A stretch of DNA of 64,000 nt, from positions 372,001 to 436,000 of the forward strand of contig JAWQEG010000133.1 of assembly GCA_033782935.1 (NCBI GenBank), given 5' to 3'. The DNA comes from Petrolisthes cinctipes (taxonomy: Eukaryota > Arthropoda > Malacostraca > Decapoda > Porcellanidae). Made by a program: the position numbers and the translations under genes. The notes beneath the pieces were generated by a model, which was not told the origin of the DNA, searched no databases, and saw only the letters and a list, made by a program, of their open reading frames with translations. Shown here piece by piece: positions 24,101-36,270 of the stretch (position 1 is its first letter; each line of letters opens with the position of its first letter).

Positions 24101-25908
24101 GCCCAAAAGTCTTCAGTACCTGTTTATATTTCAAATTCAGGCTCAAAACATCCGAAAATTCGATAATTTTGGGCCCAAGAAGCGATCTGTACATGCCTAC
24201 TCCGTGTTAGAGTATTTTCAAACTACAGGCCCAAAACATGCTGAATATCGATATTTTAGGTGCCCAAAGTCAATATGTGCATGCATTTTCTGTACCCGTT
24301 TATATCTCAAATTCAGGCTCAAAACACCTGTAAATTCGATATTTTGGGGTCCCAGAAGCGATCTGTACATGCCTACTCCGTGCTAGAATATTTACAAAAT
24401 ATAGGCCCAAAACATGCTAAAAATCGATATTTTAGGTGCCCAAAGTCGATATCTCAAATTCAGGCCTAAAACATCCGAAAATCGATATTTTGGGGTCCCA
24501 GAAGCGATCTGTACATGCCTACTCAGATAAAAGCCCAAAACATGCTGTAAATCGATATTTTAGGTGCCCAAAAGTCGATATGTATAAGCATCTTCTGTAC
24601 CCGTTTATATCTCAAATTTAGGCTCAAAACACCCGAAAATTCGATATTTTGGGGTCCCAGAAGCGATCTGAACATGCCTACTTCGTGTTAGAGTATTTTC
24701 AAAATAAAGGCCCATAACATGCTGAAAATCGATATTTTAGGTGCCCAAAGTCTATATGTACATGCATCTTGTGTACCCGTTTACATCTCAAATTAAGGCT
24801 CCAAACACCCAAAAATTTGATATTTTGGGGTCCCAGAAGCGATCTGTACATGCCTACACCGTGTTAGAGTATTTTCAAAATAAAGGCCCAAAACATGCTG
24901 AAAATCGATATTTTAGGTGCCCAAAGTCAATACGTGCATGCATCTTCTGTACACGTTTATTTCTGAAATTAAGGCTCAAAACACACGAAAATTCGATATT
25001 TTGGGGTCCCAGAAGGGATCTGTACATGCCTACTCAGATACAGGCCCAAAACATGCTGAAAATAGATATTTTAGGTGCCCAAACTCAATATGTGTATGCA
25101 TCTTTTGCACCCGTTTATATCCCAAATTTAACCTCAAAACACCCGAAAATTCGATATTTTGGGGTCCCAGAAGCGATTTGTACATGCCTACTCCTTGTTA
25201 GAGTATTTTCAAAATATAGGCCCAAAACATGCTGAAAATCGATCTTTTAGGTGCCCAAAGTCAATATGTGCTTGCATCTTCTGTACCCGTTTATATATAA
25301 AATTTAGGCTCAAAACACACGAAAATTCGATATTTTGGGGTCCCAGAAGCGATCTGTACATGCCTACTCAGTGCTAGAATATTTTCAAAATATAGGTCCA
25401 AAACGTGCTAAAAATTGATATTTTAGGTGCCCGAAGTCGATATCTTAAATTCAGGCTCAAAAACACCCGAAAATTCGATATTTTGGGGTCCCAGAAGCTA
25501 TCTGTACATGCCTACTATGTGTTAGAGTATTTTCAAAGTACAGGCCCAAAACATGCTGAAAATCGATCTTTTAGGTGCCCAAAAGTTGATATGTGCATGC
25601 ATCTTGTGTACCCGTTTATATCTCAAATTCAGGCTCCAAACACCCGAAAATTTGATATTTTGGGGTCCCAGAAGCGATCTGTACATGCCTAATCAGATAC
25701 AGGCCCAAAACATGCTGAAAATCGCTATTTTTGGTGCCCAAAGTCAATATTTGTATGCATCTTCTGAACCCGTTTATATCCCAAATTCAAGCACGAAACA
25801 CCTGAAAATTCGATATTTTTGGGTCCCAGAAGCAATTTGTACATGCCTACTCAGTGCTAGAGTGTTTTCAAAACATAGGCTCAAAACATGCTAAAAATCG
25901 ATATTTTC
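21115..25908. repeat. Tandem duplication, period 2,516-2,517 bp
   Basis: Copy 1 is about 21115-23391, copy 2 about 23631-25908. Markers in register are GGGTCACAGAAGCG (21144/23660), the 16-bp-deleted unit (21593/24109), GGCCCAAGAAGCG (21656/24172), GAATATCGATATT, ACATCCGAAAATCG and TATGTGTTAGAGTATTTTC (23009/25526). The offset grows by one base near 22950/25466. Differences are few and mostly single bases. Confidence 0.92.
21560..21640 (+). repeat. Rare monomer with 16-bp deletion in A
   Basis: The A half goes from AAAAGTC directly to TTCAGTACC near 21593, dropping 16 bases of the variable stretch. The only other copy I see is near 24109, one 2,516-bp period away, so this deletion predates that duplication. 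Confidence 0.85.
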
Positions 25909-25974
25909 GGTGCCCAAAAGTCGATATTTGCATGCATCATCAGTACCCGTTTATATCTCAAATTCAGGCTCAAA

Positions 25975-28563
25975 ACACTCGAAAATTCGATATTTTGGGG
26001 TCCCAGAAGCGATCTGTACATGCCTACTTTGTGTTAGAGTATTTTCAAAATACAGGCCCAAAACATGCTTAAAAAAAATATTTTAGGTGCCCAAAGTCGA
26101 TAACTCAAATAAAGGCCCAAAACACCCGAAAATTCGATATTTTGGGGTCCCAGAAGCGATCTGTACATGCCTACTCCGTGTTAGAGTATTTTCAAAAGAC
26201 AGGCCGAAAACATACTGGAAATCGATCTTTTAGTTGCCCAAAAGTCGATTTGTGTATGCATCTTCTGTACCCGTTTATATCTCAAATTTAAGCTCAAAAC
26301 TCCCGAAAATTCGATATTTTTGGGTCCCTGAAGCGATCTGCACATGCCTACTTCGTGTTAGAGTATTTTCAAAATACAGGCCCAAAACAAGCTAAAAAAA
26401 ATTATTTTAGGTGCCCAAAGTCGATATCTCAAATTAAGCACCAAAACACCCGAAAATTCGATATTTTTGGGTCCCAGAAGCGATCTTTACATTCCTACTC
26501 AGTGCTAGAATGTTTTCAAAATTTAGGCTCAAAACATGCTTAAAATCGATATTTTAAGTGTCCATAGTCGATATGTGCATGTATCTTCTGTACCCGTTTA
26601 TATCTCAAATTCAACCTCAAAACACCCTAAAATTCGATATTTTTGGGTGCCAGAAGCGATCTGTACATGCCTACTCAGTGCTAGAATGTTTTCAAAATAT
26701 AGGCTCAAAACATGCTAAAAATCGATATTTTTAGTGTCAAAAGTCGATCTTCTGTACCCGTTTATATCTTAAATTCAGGCTCAAAACACTCGAAAATTCG
26801 GTATTTTTGGATCCTAGAAGCGATATGTACATGCCTACTCCTAGTTAGAATGTTTTCAAGATACAGAACCACAACATGCTCAAAATCGATCTTTTAGGTG
26901 CCCAAAAGTTGATATGTGCATGCATCTTCAGTACCCGTTTATATATCAAATTCAGGGTCAAAACACCCGAAAATTCGATATTTTGGGGTCCCAGAAGCGA
27001 TCTGTACATGCCTACTTTGTGTTAGAGTATTTTCAAAATACAGGCCCAAAACATGCTAAAAAAAAATATTTTAGGTGCCCAAAGTCGATAACTCAAATAA
27101 AGGCCCAAAACACCCGAAAATTCGATATTTTGGGGTCCCAGAAGCGATCTGTACATGCCTACTCCGTGTTTGAGTATTTTCAAAAGACAGGCCGAAAACA
27201 TACTGAAAATCGATCTTTTAGTTGCCCAAAAGTCGATATGTGTATGCATCTTCTGTACCCGTTTATATCTCAAATTTAAGCTCAAAACTCCCGAAAATTC
27301 GATATTTTTGGGTCCCTGAAGCGATCTGCACATGCCTACTTCGTGTTAGAGTATTTTCAAAATACAGGCCCAAAACAAGCTAAAAAAAATTATTTTAGGT
27401 GCCCAAAGTCGATATCTCAAATTAAGCACCAAAACACCCGAAAATTCGATATTTTGGGGTCCCAGAAGCTAACTGTACATGCCTACTCTGTGTTAGAGTA
27501 TTTTCAAAATACAGGCCCAAATCATGCTGAAAATCGATATTTTAGGTGCCCAAAGTCAATATGTGCATGTATCTTCTGTACCCGTTTATATCTCAAATTC
27601 AACCTCAAAACACCCTAAAATTCGATATTTTTGGGTGCCAGAAGCGATCTGTACATGCCTACTCAGTGCTAGAATGTTTTCAAAATATAGGCTCAAAACA
27701 TGCTAAAAATCGATATTTTTAGTGTCAAAAGTCGATCTTCTGTACCCGTTTATATCTTAAATTCAGGCTCAAAACACTCGAAAATTCGGTATTTTTGGAT
27801 CCTAGAAGCGATATGTACATGCCTACTCCTAGTTAGAATGTTTTCAAGATACAGAACCACAACATGCTCAAAATCGATCTTTTAGGTGCCCAAAAGTTGA
27901 TATGTGCATGCATCTTCAGCACCCGTTTATATATCAAATTCAGGGTCAAAACACCCGAAAATTCGATATTTTGGGGTCCCAGAAGCGATCTGTACATGCC
28001 TACTTTGTGTTAGAGTATTTTCAAAATACAGGCCCAAAACATGCTAAAAAAAAATATTTTAGGTGCCCAAAGTCGATAACTCAAATAAAGGCCCAAAACA
28101 CCCGAAAATTCGATATTTTGGGGTCCCAGAAGCGATCTGTACATGCCTACTCCGTGTTTGAGTATTTTCAAAAGACAGGCCGAAAACATACTGAAAATCG
28201 ATCTTTTAGTTGCCCAAAAGTCGATATGTGTATGCATCTTCTGTACCCGTTTATATCTCAAATTTAAGCTCAAAACTCCCGAAAATTCGATATTTTTGGG
28301 TCCCTGAAGCGATCTGCACATGCCTACTTCGTGTTAGAGTATTTTCAAAATACAGGCCCAAAACAAGCTAAAAAAAATTATTTTAGGTGCCCAAAGTCGA
28401 TATCTCAAATTAAGCACCAAAACACCCGAAAATTCGATATTTTGGGGTCCCAGAAGCTAACTGTACATGCCTACTCTGTGTTAGAGTATTTTCAAAATAC
28501 AGGCCCAAATCATGCTGAAAATCGATATTTTAGGTGCCCAAAGTCAATATGTGCATGTATCTT
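25975..28563. repeat. Higher-order repeat, period 988 bp
   Basis: A 988-bp unit is present in two nearly identical copies, about 26590-27577 and 27578-28563, with a partly different third copy to the left from about 25975. Each holds alternating short and long units, an A-rich unit lacking ATCGAT, a GATAACTCAAATAAAGG short unit and a 164-bp unit. Between the two good copies I noticed one change, CAGTACCCG at 26930 against CAGCACCCG at 27918. Confidence 0.92.
26718..26881 (+). repeat. Representative 164-bp monomer (12-bp deletion in A)
   Basis: The A half reads GTCGATCTTCTGTACCC, lacking 12 bases that include TGTGCATGC. This type comes with linked changes: TTTTTAGTGTC, TATATCTTAAATTC and ACACTCG. 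Copies are near 26745, 27733, 32390, 33412, 37735, 38428, 41398, 42593, 44506, 47528, 54201 and 55206. A sub-form with GTCGTACTT is near 35063, 38948 and 45170. None is seen in the first 26 kb or after about 55.3 kb. Confidence 0.9.
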
Positions 28564-30924
28564 CAGTACCCGTTTATATCTCAAATTCAGGCTCAAAGCA
28601 CCCGAAAATTCGATATTTTGGGGTACTTGAAGCGATCTGTACATGCCTACTCCGTGTTAGAGTATTTTCAAATTATGGGTCCAAAACATGCTAAATATCG
28701 ATATTTTAGGTGCCTAAAGTTGATATCTCAAATTGAGGCCAAATACACCGGAAAATTCGATATTTTGGGGTCCAAGAAGTGATCTGTACATGCCTACTTC
28801 GTGTTAGAGTATTTTCAAAATACAGGCCCAAAACATACTGAAAATCGATCTTATAGGTGCCCAAAAGTCGATATGTGCATGCATTTTCTGTACCCGTTTA
28901 TATCTCAAATTTAGGCTCAAAACCCCCGAAAATTCGATATTTTGGAGTCCCAGAAACGATCTGTACATGCCTACTTCGTGTTAGAGTATTTTCAAAATAC
29001 AGGCCCAAAACATGCTAAAAATCGATATTTTAGGTGCCCAAAGTCGATATCTCAAATTAAGGCCCAAAACACCCGAAAATTCGATATTTTGGGGTTCCAG
29101 AAGCGATCTGTACATACCTACTCATTGCTAAAATATTTTCAAAACATAGGCCCAAAACAAGTTAAAAAAAAAAATATTTTAGGTGCCCAAAGTCGATATC
29201 TCAAATTCAGGCTCAAAACACCCGAAAATTTGAAATTTTTAAGGTCCCAGAAGCGATCTGTACATGCCTACTCTGTGTTAGAGTATTTTCAAAATAAAGG
29301 CCCAAATCATGCTAAAAATCGATATTTTAAGTGTCCAAAGTCGATATGTGCATGTATCTTCTGTACCCGTTTATATCTCAAATTCAGGCTCAAAAAACCC
29401 GAAAATTCGGTATTATTGGGTCCTGGAAGCGATCTGTAGATGCCTACTCCTAGTTAGAATTTTTTCTAGATACAGACCCAAAACATGCTCAAAATCGATA
29501 TTTTCGGTGCCCAAAGTCAATATGTGCATGCATCTTCTGTACCCGTATATATTTAAAATTCAGGCTCAAAACACCCGAAAATTCGATATTTTTGGGTCCC
29601 AGAAGCGATCTGTACATGCCTACTCATTGCTAAAATATTTTCAAAACATAGGCCCAAAACATGTTAAAAATCGATATTTCAGGTGCCCAAAGTTGATATC
29701 TCAAATTCAGGCTCAAAACACCCGAAAATTCGATATTTTGGGGTCCCAGAAGCTATCTGTACATGCCTACTATGTGTTAGAGTATTTTCAAAGTACAGGC
29801 CTAAAACATGCTGAAAATCGATCTTTTAGGTGCCCAAAAGTCGATATGTGTATGCATCTTGTGTATCCGTTTATATCTCAAATTTTGGCTCAAAACACCC
29901 GAAAATTCGATATTTTGGGGTCCCAGAAGCGATCTGTACATGCCTACTCAGATATAGGCCCAAAACATGCTGAAAATCGATATTTTAGGTGCACAAAGTC
30001 AATATGTGTATGCATCTTCTTTACCCTTTTATATCCCAAATTCATCCTCAAAACACCCAAAAATTCGATATTTTTGGGTCCCAGAAGCGATCTGTACATG
30101 CCTACTCAGTGCTAGAATGTTTTCAAAATATAGGCTCAAACCATGCTAAAAATCGATATTTTAAGTGTCCAAAGTCGATATGAGCATGCATCTTCTCTGT
30201 ACCCGTTTATATCTCAAATTCAGTCTCAAAACACCCGAAACGTCGGGATTTTTGAGTCCTAGAAGCTATCTGTACATGCCTACTCCTAGTTAGAATGTTT
30301 TCAAGATACAGACCAAAACATACTCAAAATCGATATTATAGGTGCCCAAAAGTCAATATGTGCATGCATCTTCAGTACACGTTTATATTTTAAATTCAGG
30401 CTCAAAACACCCGAAAAATCGATAATTTGAGGTCCCAGAAGCGATCTGTACTTGCCTACTCCTAGTTAGAATGTTTTCAAGATACAGACCAAAACATGCT
30501 CAAAATCGATATTATAGGTGCCCAAAAGTCAATATGCGCATGCATCTTCTGTACCCGTTTATATCTCAAATTCAGGCTCAAAACACCCGAAAATTCGTTA
30601 TTTTGGGGTACCAGATGCGATCTGTACATGCCTACTCCGTGTTAGAGTATTTTCAAAATACAGACCTAAAATATACTGAAAATCGATCTTTTAGGTAACC
30701 AAAAGTCGATATGTGCATGCATCTTCGGTACCCGTTTATATCTCAAATTCAGGCTTCAAATACCCGAAAATTCGATATTTTGAAGTCCCAGAAGCGATCT
30801 GTACATGCCTACTTCGTGTTAGAGTATTTTCAAAATACAGGCCCAAAACATGCTGAAAATCGATCTTTTATGTGCCCAAAGTCAATATGTACATGCATCT
30901 TGTGTACCCGTTTATATCTCAAAT
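28564..30924. repeat. Satellite units, short-long alternation then full-length units
   Basis: Satellite only. Short 147-bp units at about 28719, 29043 and 29192 continue the alternation of the 988-bp block. The longest run of A in the window (11 bases) lies near 29164. Two adjacent near-identical full units with GATACAGACCAAAACAT start near 30305 and 30481. Confidence 0.8.
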
Positions 30925-31510
30925 TAAGGCTCCAAACACCCAAAAATTCGATATTCTGGGGTCCCAGAAGGGATCTGTACATGCCTACTCAGATACAGGC
31001 CAAAAACATGCTGAAAATAGATATTTTAGGTGCCCAAACTCAATATGTGTATGCATCTTATGCACCCGTTTATATCCCAAATTTAACCTCAAAGCACCCG
31101 AAAATTCGATATTTTGGGGTACCAGAAGCGATTTGTACATGCCTACTCCGTGTTAGAGTATTTTCAAAATATAGGCCCAAAACATGCTGAAAATCGATCT
31201 TTTAGGTGCCCAAAGTCAATATGTGCATGCATCTTCTGTACCCGTTTATATTTCAAATTCAGGCTCAAAACACCCGAAAATTCGATATTTTGGGGTCCCA
31301 GAAGCGATCTGTACATTCCTTCTCAGTGCTAGAATATTTTCAAAATATAGGCCCAAAACGTGTTAAAAATTGATATTTTAGGTGCCCTAAGTCGATATCT
31401 CAAATTCAGGCTTAAAACACCCGTAAATTCGATATTTTGGGGTCCCAGAAGCTATCTGTACATGCCTACTATGTGTTAGAGTATTTTCAAAGTACAGGCC
31501 CAAAACATGC
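30925..31510. repeat. Third copy of the middle of the 2,516-bp block
   Basis: Follows 22454-23039 at offset 8,471, with shared CAGAAGGGATCTG, GAAAATAGATATT, CCCAAACTCAATATG and CTATGTGTTAGAG variants. The left edge joins sequence like 22240-22300, so part of the source block was skipped. Confidence 0.8.
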
Positions 31511-34279
31511 TGAAAATCGATATTTTAGGTGCCCAAAGTCAATATGTGTATGCATCTTCTGCACCCGTTTATATCCCAAATTCAACCTCAAAACACCCGA
31601 AAATTCGATATTTTTGGGTCCCAGAAGCGATATGTACATGCCAACTCCGTGTTAGAGTTTTTTTTTAAATTCATACCCAAAACATACTTAAAATCGATAT
31701 TTTAGGTGCCCAAAGTCAATACGTGCATGCATCTTCTGTACCCTTTTATATCTCAAATTCAGGTTCAAAACACCCGAAAATTCGATATTTTTGGGTCCCA
31801 GAAGCGATCTGTACATGCCTACTTACTGCTAGAATATTTCCAAAATATAGGCCCAAAACATGCTAAAAATCGATATTATAGGTGCCCAAAGTCGATATCT
31901 CAAATTCAGGCCCAAAACACCCGAAAATTTGATGTTTTGGGGTCCCAGAAGCGATCTCTATATGCCTACTCCGTGTTAGCGTATTTTTAAAATACAGGCC
32001 CAAAACATGCTAAAAATCGATATTTTAGGTGCCCAAAATCAATATGCGAAAGCATCTTCTGTACCCGTTTATATCTCAAATTCAGGCTGAAAACACCCGA
32101 AAATATGATACTTTGGGGTCCCAGAAGCGATCTGTACATTCCTACTCAGTGCTAGAATGTTTTCAAAATTTAGGCTCAAAACATGCTTATAATCGATATT
32201 TTAAGTGTCCATAGTCGATATGTGCATGTATCTTCTGTACCCGTTTATATCTCAAATTCAACCTCAAAACACCCTAAAATTCGATATTTTTGGGTGCCAG
32301 TAGCGATCTGTACATGCCTACTCAGTGCTAGAATGTTTTCAAAATATAGGCTCAAAACATGCTAAAAATCGATATTTTTAGTGTTAAAAGTCGATCTTCT
32401 GTACCCGTTTATATCTTAAATTCAGGCTCAAAACACTCGAAAATTCGATATTTTGGAGTCCCAGAAGCGATATGTACATGCCTACTCCGTGTTAGAGTAT
32501 TTTCAAAATACAGGCCCAAAACATGCTAAAAATCGATTTTTTAGGTGCCTAGAGTCGATATATCAAATTCAAGCCCAAAACACCGGAAAATTCGATATTT
32601 TGGGGTCCCAGAAGCGATCTGTACATGCCTACTCCGTGTTAGAGTATTTTCGAAATACAGGCCCAAAACATGCTGAAAATCGATCTTTTAGGTGCCCAAA
32701 AGTCGATATGTGCGTGCATCTTCTGTACTCGTTTATATCTCAAATTCAGGATCAAAACACCCGAAAAATCGGTATTTCGGGGTCCTTTATGCGATCAGTA
32801 CATGCCTACTCCTAGTTAGAATGTTTTCAAGATACAGACCCAAAACATACTTAAAAATCGATATTTTAGGTGCCCAAAAGTCGATATGGGCATGCATCTT
32901 CAGTACCCGTTTATATCTCGAATTAAGGCTGAAAAAACCCGAAAATTCGATATTTTGAGGTCCCAGAAGCGATCTGTACATGCCTACTCAGTGCTAGAAT
33001 GTTTTCAAAATATAGGCCCAAAACATACTAAAAATCGATCTTTTAGGTGCTCAAAAGTCGATATGTGCATGCATCTTCTGTACCCGTTTATATCTTAAAT
33101 TCAACCCCAAAACACTCGAAAATTCGATATTTTTGGGTCCCAGAAGCGATCTGGACATGCCTACTCAGTGCTAGAATGTTTCTTCAAAATTTAGGCTCAA
33201 AACATGCTTAAAATCGATATTTTAAATGTCCATAGTCGATATGTGCATGTATCTTCTGTACCCGTTTATATCTCAAATTCAACCTCAAAATACCCTAAAA
33301 TTCGATATTTTTGGGTGCCATAAGCGATCTGTAGATGCCTACTCAGTGCTAGAATGTTTTCAAAATATAGGCTCAAAACATGCTAAAAATCGATATTTTT
33401 AGTGTCAAAAGTTGATCTTATGTACCCGTATATCTTAAATTCAGGCTCAAAACACTCGAAAATCCGGTATTTTTGGATCCTAGAAGCGATATGTACATGC
33501 CTACTCCTAGTTAGAATGTTTTAAAGATACAGACCCAAAACATGCTCAAAATCGATATTTTAGGTCCCCAAAAGTTGATATGTGCATGCATCTTCAGTAC
33601 CCGTTTATATATCAAATTCAGGGTCAAAACACCCGAAAATTCGATATTTTGGGGTCCCAGAAGCGATCTGTACATGCCTACTCACTGCTAGAATATTTTC
33701 AAAATATAGTCCCAAAACATGCTAAAAATCGATATTTTAGGTGCCCAAAGTCGATTTCTCAATTTCAGGCCCAAAACACCCAAAAATTCGATATTTTGGG
33801 GTCCCAGAAGCTATCTGTACATGCCTACTCCGTATTAGAGTATTTTCAAAATACAGGACCAAAACATACTGAAAATCGATCTTTTATGTGCCCAAAAGTT
33901 GATATGTGCATGCATCTTCTGTACCCGTTTATATCTCAAATTCAGGTTCCAAACACCCGGAAATTCGATATTTTGGGGTCCCAGAAGTGATCTGTACTGG
34001 CCTATTCAGATACAGGCCCAAAACATGCTGAAAATCGATATTTTAGGTGCCCAAAGTCAATATGTTCATGCATCTTCTGTACCCGTTTATATCTCAAATT
34101 CAGGCTCAAAACACCCGAAAATTTGATATTTTGGAGTCCCAGAAGCGATATGTACATGCCTACTCCGTGTTAGAGTATTTTCAAAATGCAGGCCCAAAAC
34201 ATACTGAAAATCGATCTTTTAGGTGCCCAAAAGTCGATATGTGTGTGCATCTTCTGTACCCGTTTATATCTCAAATTCA
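31511..34279. repeat. Satellite units with two copies of a 0.3-0.4-kb module
   Basis: Satellite only. A module with AAAATTTAGG, GTCCATAGTC, GGGTGCCAG/GGGTGCCAT and a 164-bp unit occurs at about 32155-32440 and 33180-33545. Further copies are at 26515-26905 and 38195-38540. Confidence 0.8.
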
Positions 34280-35445
34280 GGCTCCAAACACCCGAAAATT
34301 CGATATTTTGGGGTCCCAAAAACGATCTGTACATGCCTACTCAGTGCTAGAACATTTTCAAAATATAGACCCAAATCATGCTAAAAATCGATATTTTAGG
34401 TGCCTAGAGTCGATATATCAAATTCAAGCCCAAAACACCGGAAAATTCGATATTTTAGGGTCCCAGAAGCGATCTGTACATGCCTACTCCGTGTTAGAGT
34501 ATTTTCGAAATACACGCCCAAAACATACTGAAAATCGATCTTTTAGGTGCCCATAAGTCGATATGTGCATGCATCTTCTGTACCCGTTTATATCTCAAAT
34601 TCAACCTCAAAACACCCTAAAATTCGATATTTTTGGGTCCCAGAAGCGATCTGTACATGCCTACTCAGTGCTAGAATTTTTTTCAAAATATAGACCCAAA
34701 ACATGCTAAAAATCGATATTTTAGGTGCCTAGAATCGATATATCAAATTCAAGCCCAAAACACCGGAAAATTCGATATTTTAGGGTCCCAGAAGCGATCT
34801 GTACATGCCTACTCCGTGTTAGAGTATTTTCGAAATACAGGCCCAAAACATACTGAAAATCGATCTTTTAGGTGCCCAAAAGTCGATATGTGCATGCATC
34901 TTCTGTATCCGTTTATATCTCAAATTCAACCTCAAAACACCCTAAAATTCGATATTTTTGGGTCCCAGAAGCGATCTGTACATGCCTACTCAGTGCTAGA
35001 ATTTTTTTTTTTTAAATATAGGCTCAAAACATGCTAAAAATCGATATTTTTAGTTTCCAAAGTCGTACTTTTGTACCCGTTTATATCTTAAATTCAGGAT
35101 CAAAACACTCGAGAATTCGGTATTTTTTTTGGTCCTAGAAGCGATATGTACATGCCTACTCCTAGTTAGAATGTTTTCAAGATACAGACCCAAAACATGC
35201 TCAAAATCGATATTTTAGGTGCCCAAAGTTGATATGTGCATACATCTTCAGTACCCGTTTATATATCAAATTGAGGGTCAAAACACCCGAAAATTCGATA
35301 TTTTGGGGTCCCAGAAGCGATCTGTACATGCCTACTCACTGCTAGAATATTTTCAAAATATAGTCCCAAAACATGCTAAAAATCGATATTTTAGGTGCCC
35401 AAAGTCGATATCTCAAATTCAGGCCCAAAACACCCGAAAATTCGA
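34280..35445. repeat. Segmental copy, partner of about 44715-45550; internal 325-bp dimer repeat
   Basis: Contains a composite of one 147-bp and one ~178-bp unit present twice (about 34380-34704 and 34705-35030), with TTCGAAATACA and GTGCCTAGAGTC/GTGCCTAGAATC markers. The partner block near 44.7-45.5 kb has this composite once. A run of 12 T lies at 35002-35013. Confidence 0.84.
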
Positions 35446-35489
35446 TATTTTGGGGTCCCAGAAGCGATCTGTACATGACTACTCCATAT

Positions 35490-36270
35490 TAGAGTATTTT
35501 CAAAATACAGGCCCAAAACATACTGAAAATCGATCTTTTAGGTGCCCAAAATTCGATATGTGCAAGCATCTTCTGTACCCTTTTATATCTCAAATTCAGG
35601 TTCCAAACACCCGGAAATTCGATATTTTGGGGTCCCAGAAGCGATCTGTACTGGTCTATTCAGATACACTCCCAAAACGTGATGAAAATCGATATTTTAG
35701 GTGCCCAAAGTCAATATGTGCATGCATCTTCTGTACCCGTTTATATCTCAAATTCAGGCTCAAAACACCCGAAAATTCGATATTTTGGAGTCCCAGAATC
35801 GATCTGTACATGCCTACTCGGTGCTAGAATATTTTCAAAATATAGACCCAAAACATGCTCAAAATCGATATTTTAAGTGTCCAAAGTCAATATGTGCATG
35901 CATCTTCTGTACCCGTTTATATCTCAAATTCAGGCTCAAAACACCCGAAAATTCGATATTTTGGAGTCCCAGAAGCGATATGTACATGCTTACTCTGTGT
36001 TAGAGTATTTTCAAAATATATGCTCAAAACATGCAAAAAATCGATATTTTAAGTGTCCAAAGTCGATATGTGCATGCATCTTCTGTACCCGTTTATATCT
36101 CAAATTCAGGATCAAAACACCCGAAAATTCGGTATTAAGGGGTCCTAGAAGCGATCAGTACATGCCTACTCCTTGTTAGAATGTTTTCAAGATACAGACC
36201 CAAAACATACTTAAAAATCGATATTTTAGGTGCCCAAAAGTCGATATGTGCATGCATCTTCAGTACCCGT
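35490..36270. repeat. Segmental copy, partner of 39047-39826 (offset 3,557)
   Basis: Shared markers are GGTTCCAAACACCCGG, GATCTGTACTGG, the 158-bp unit near 35658/39220 and GATATTTTGGAGTCCC. The match stops where the partner enters the palindrome at 39825. Confidence 0.86.

Noticed and set aside
27022..28321. Open reading frames on the minus strand, about 100 codons, repeated 988 bp apart
   Set aside because: Antisense shadows of the same satellite units, duplicated with the 988-bp block.
19377..28563. Near-exact duplications as proof of very recent biological amplification
   Set aside because: Not accepted as proof: assemblers can expand or collapse such repeats, and the raw reads are not available here. 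Reported only as observations.
29309..30115. 268-codon open reading frame, the longest in the window
   Set aside because: It is pure satellite. Long frames arise where units of 177 or 147 bp, both divisible by three, lie in a row; the 176-bp unit shifts frame and ends them. Neighbouring frames of the same DNA give similar open stretches and no known domain is visible.
35002..35013. Run of 12 T (also 10 T at 16944 and 9 T at 48527) as terminator or poly-A tail insertion
   Set aside because: Each run is a local expansion of a T tract already present in the monomer, with no attached foreign sequence.
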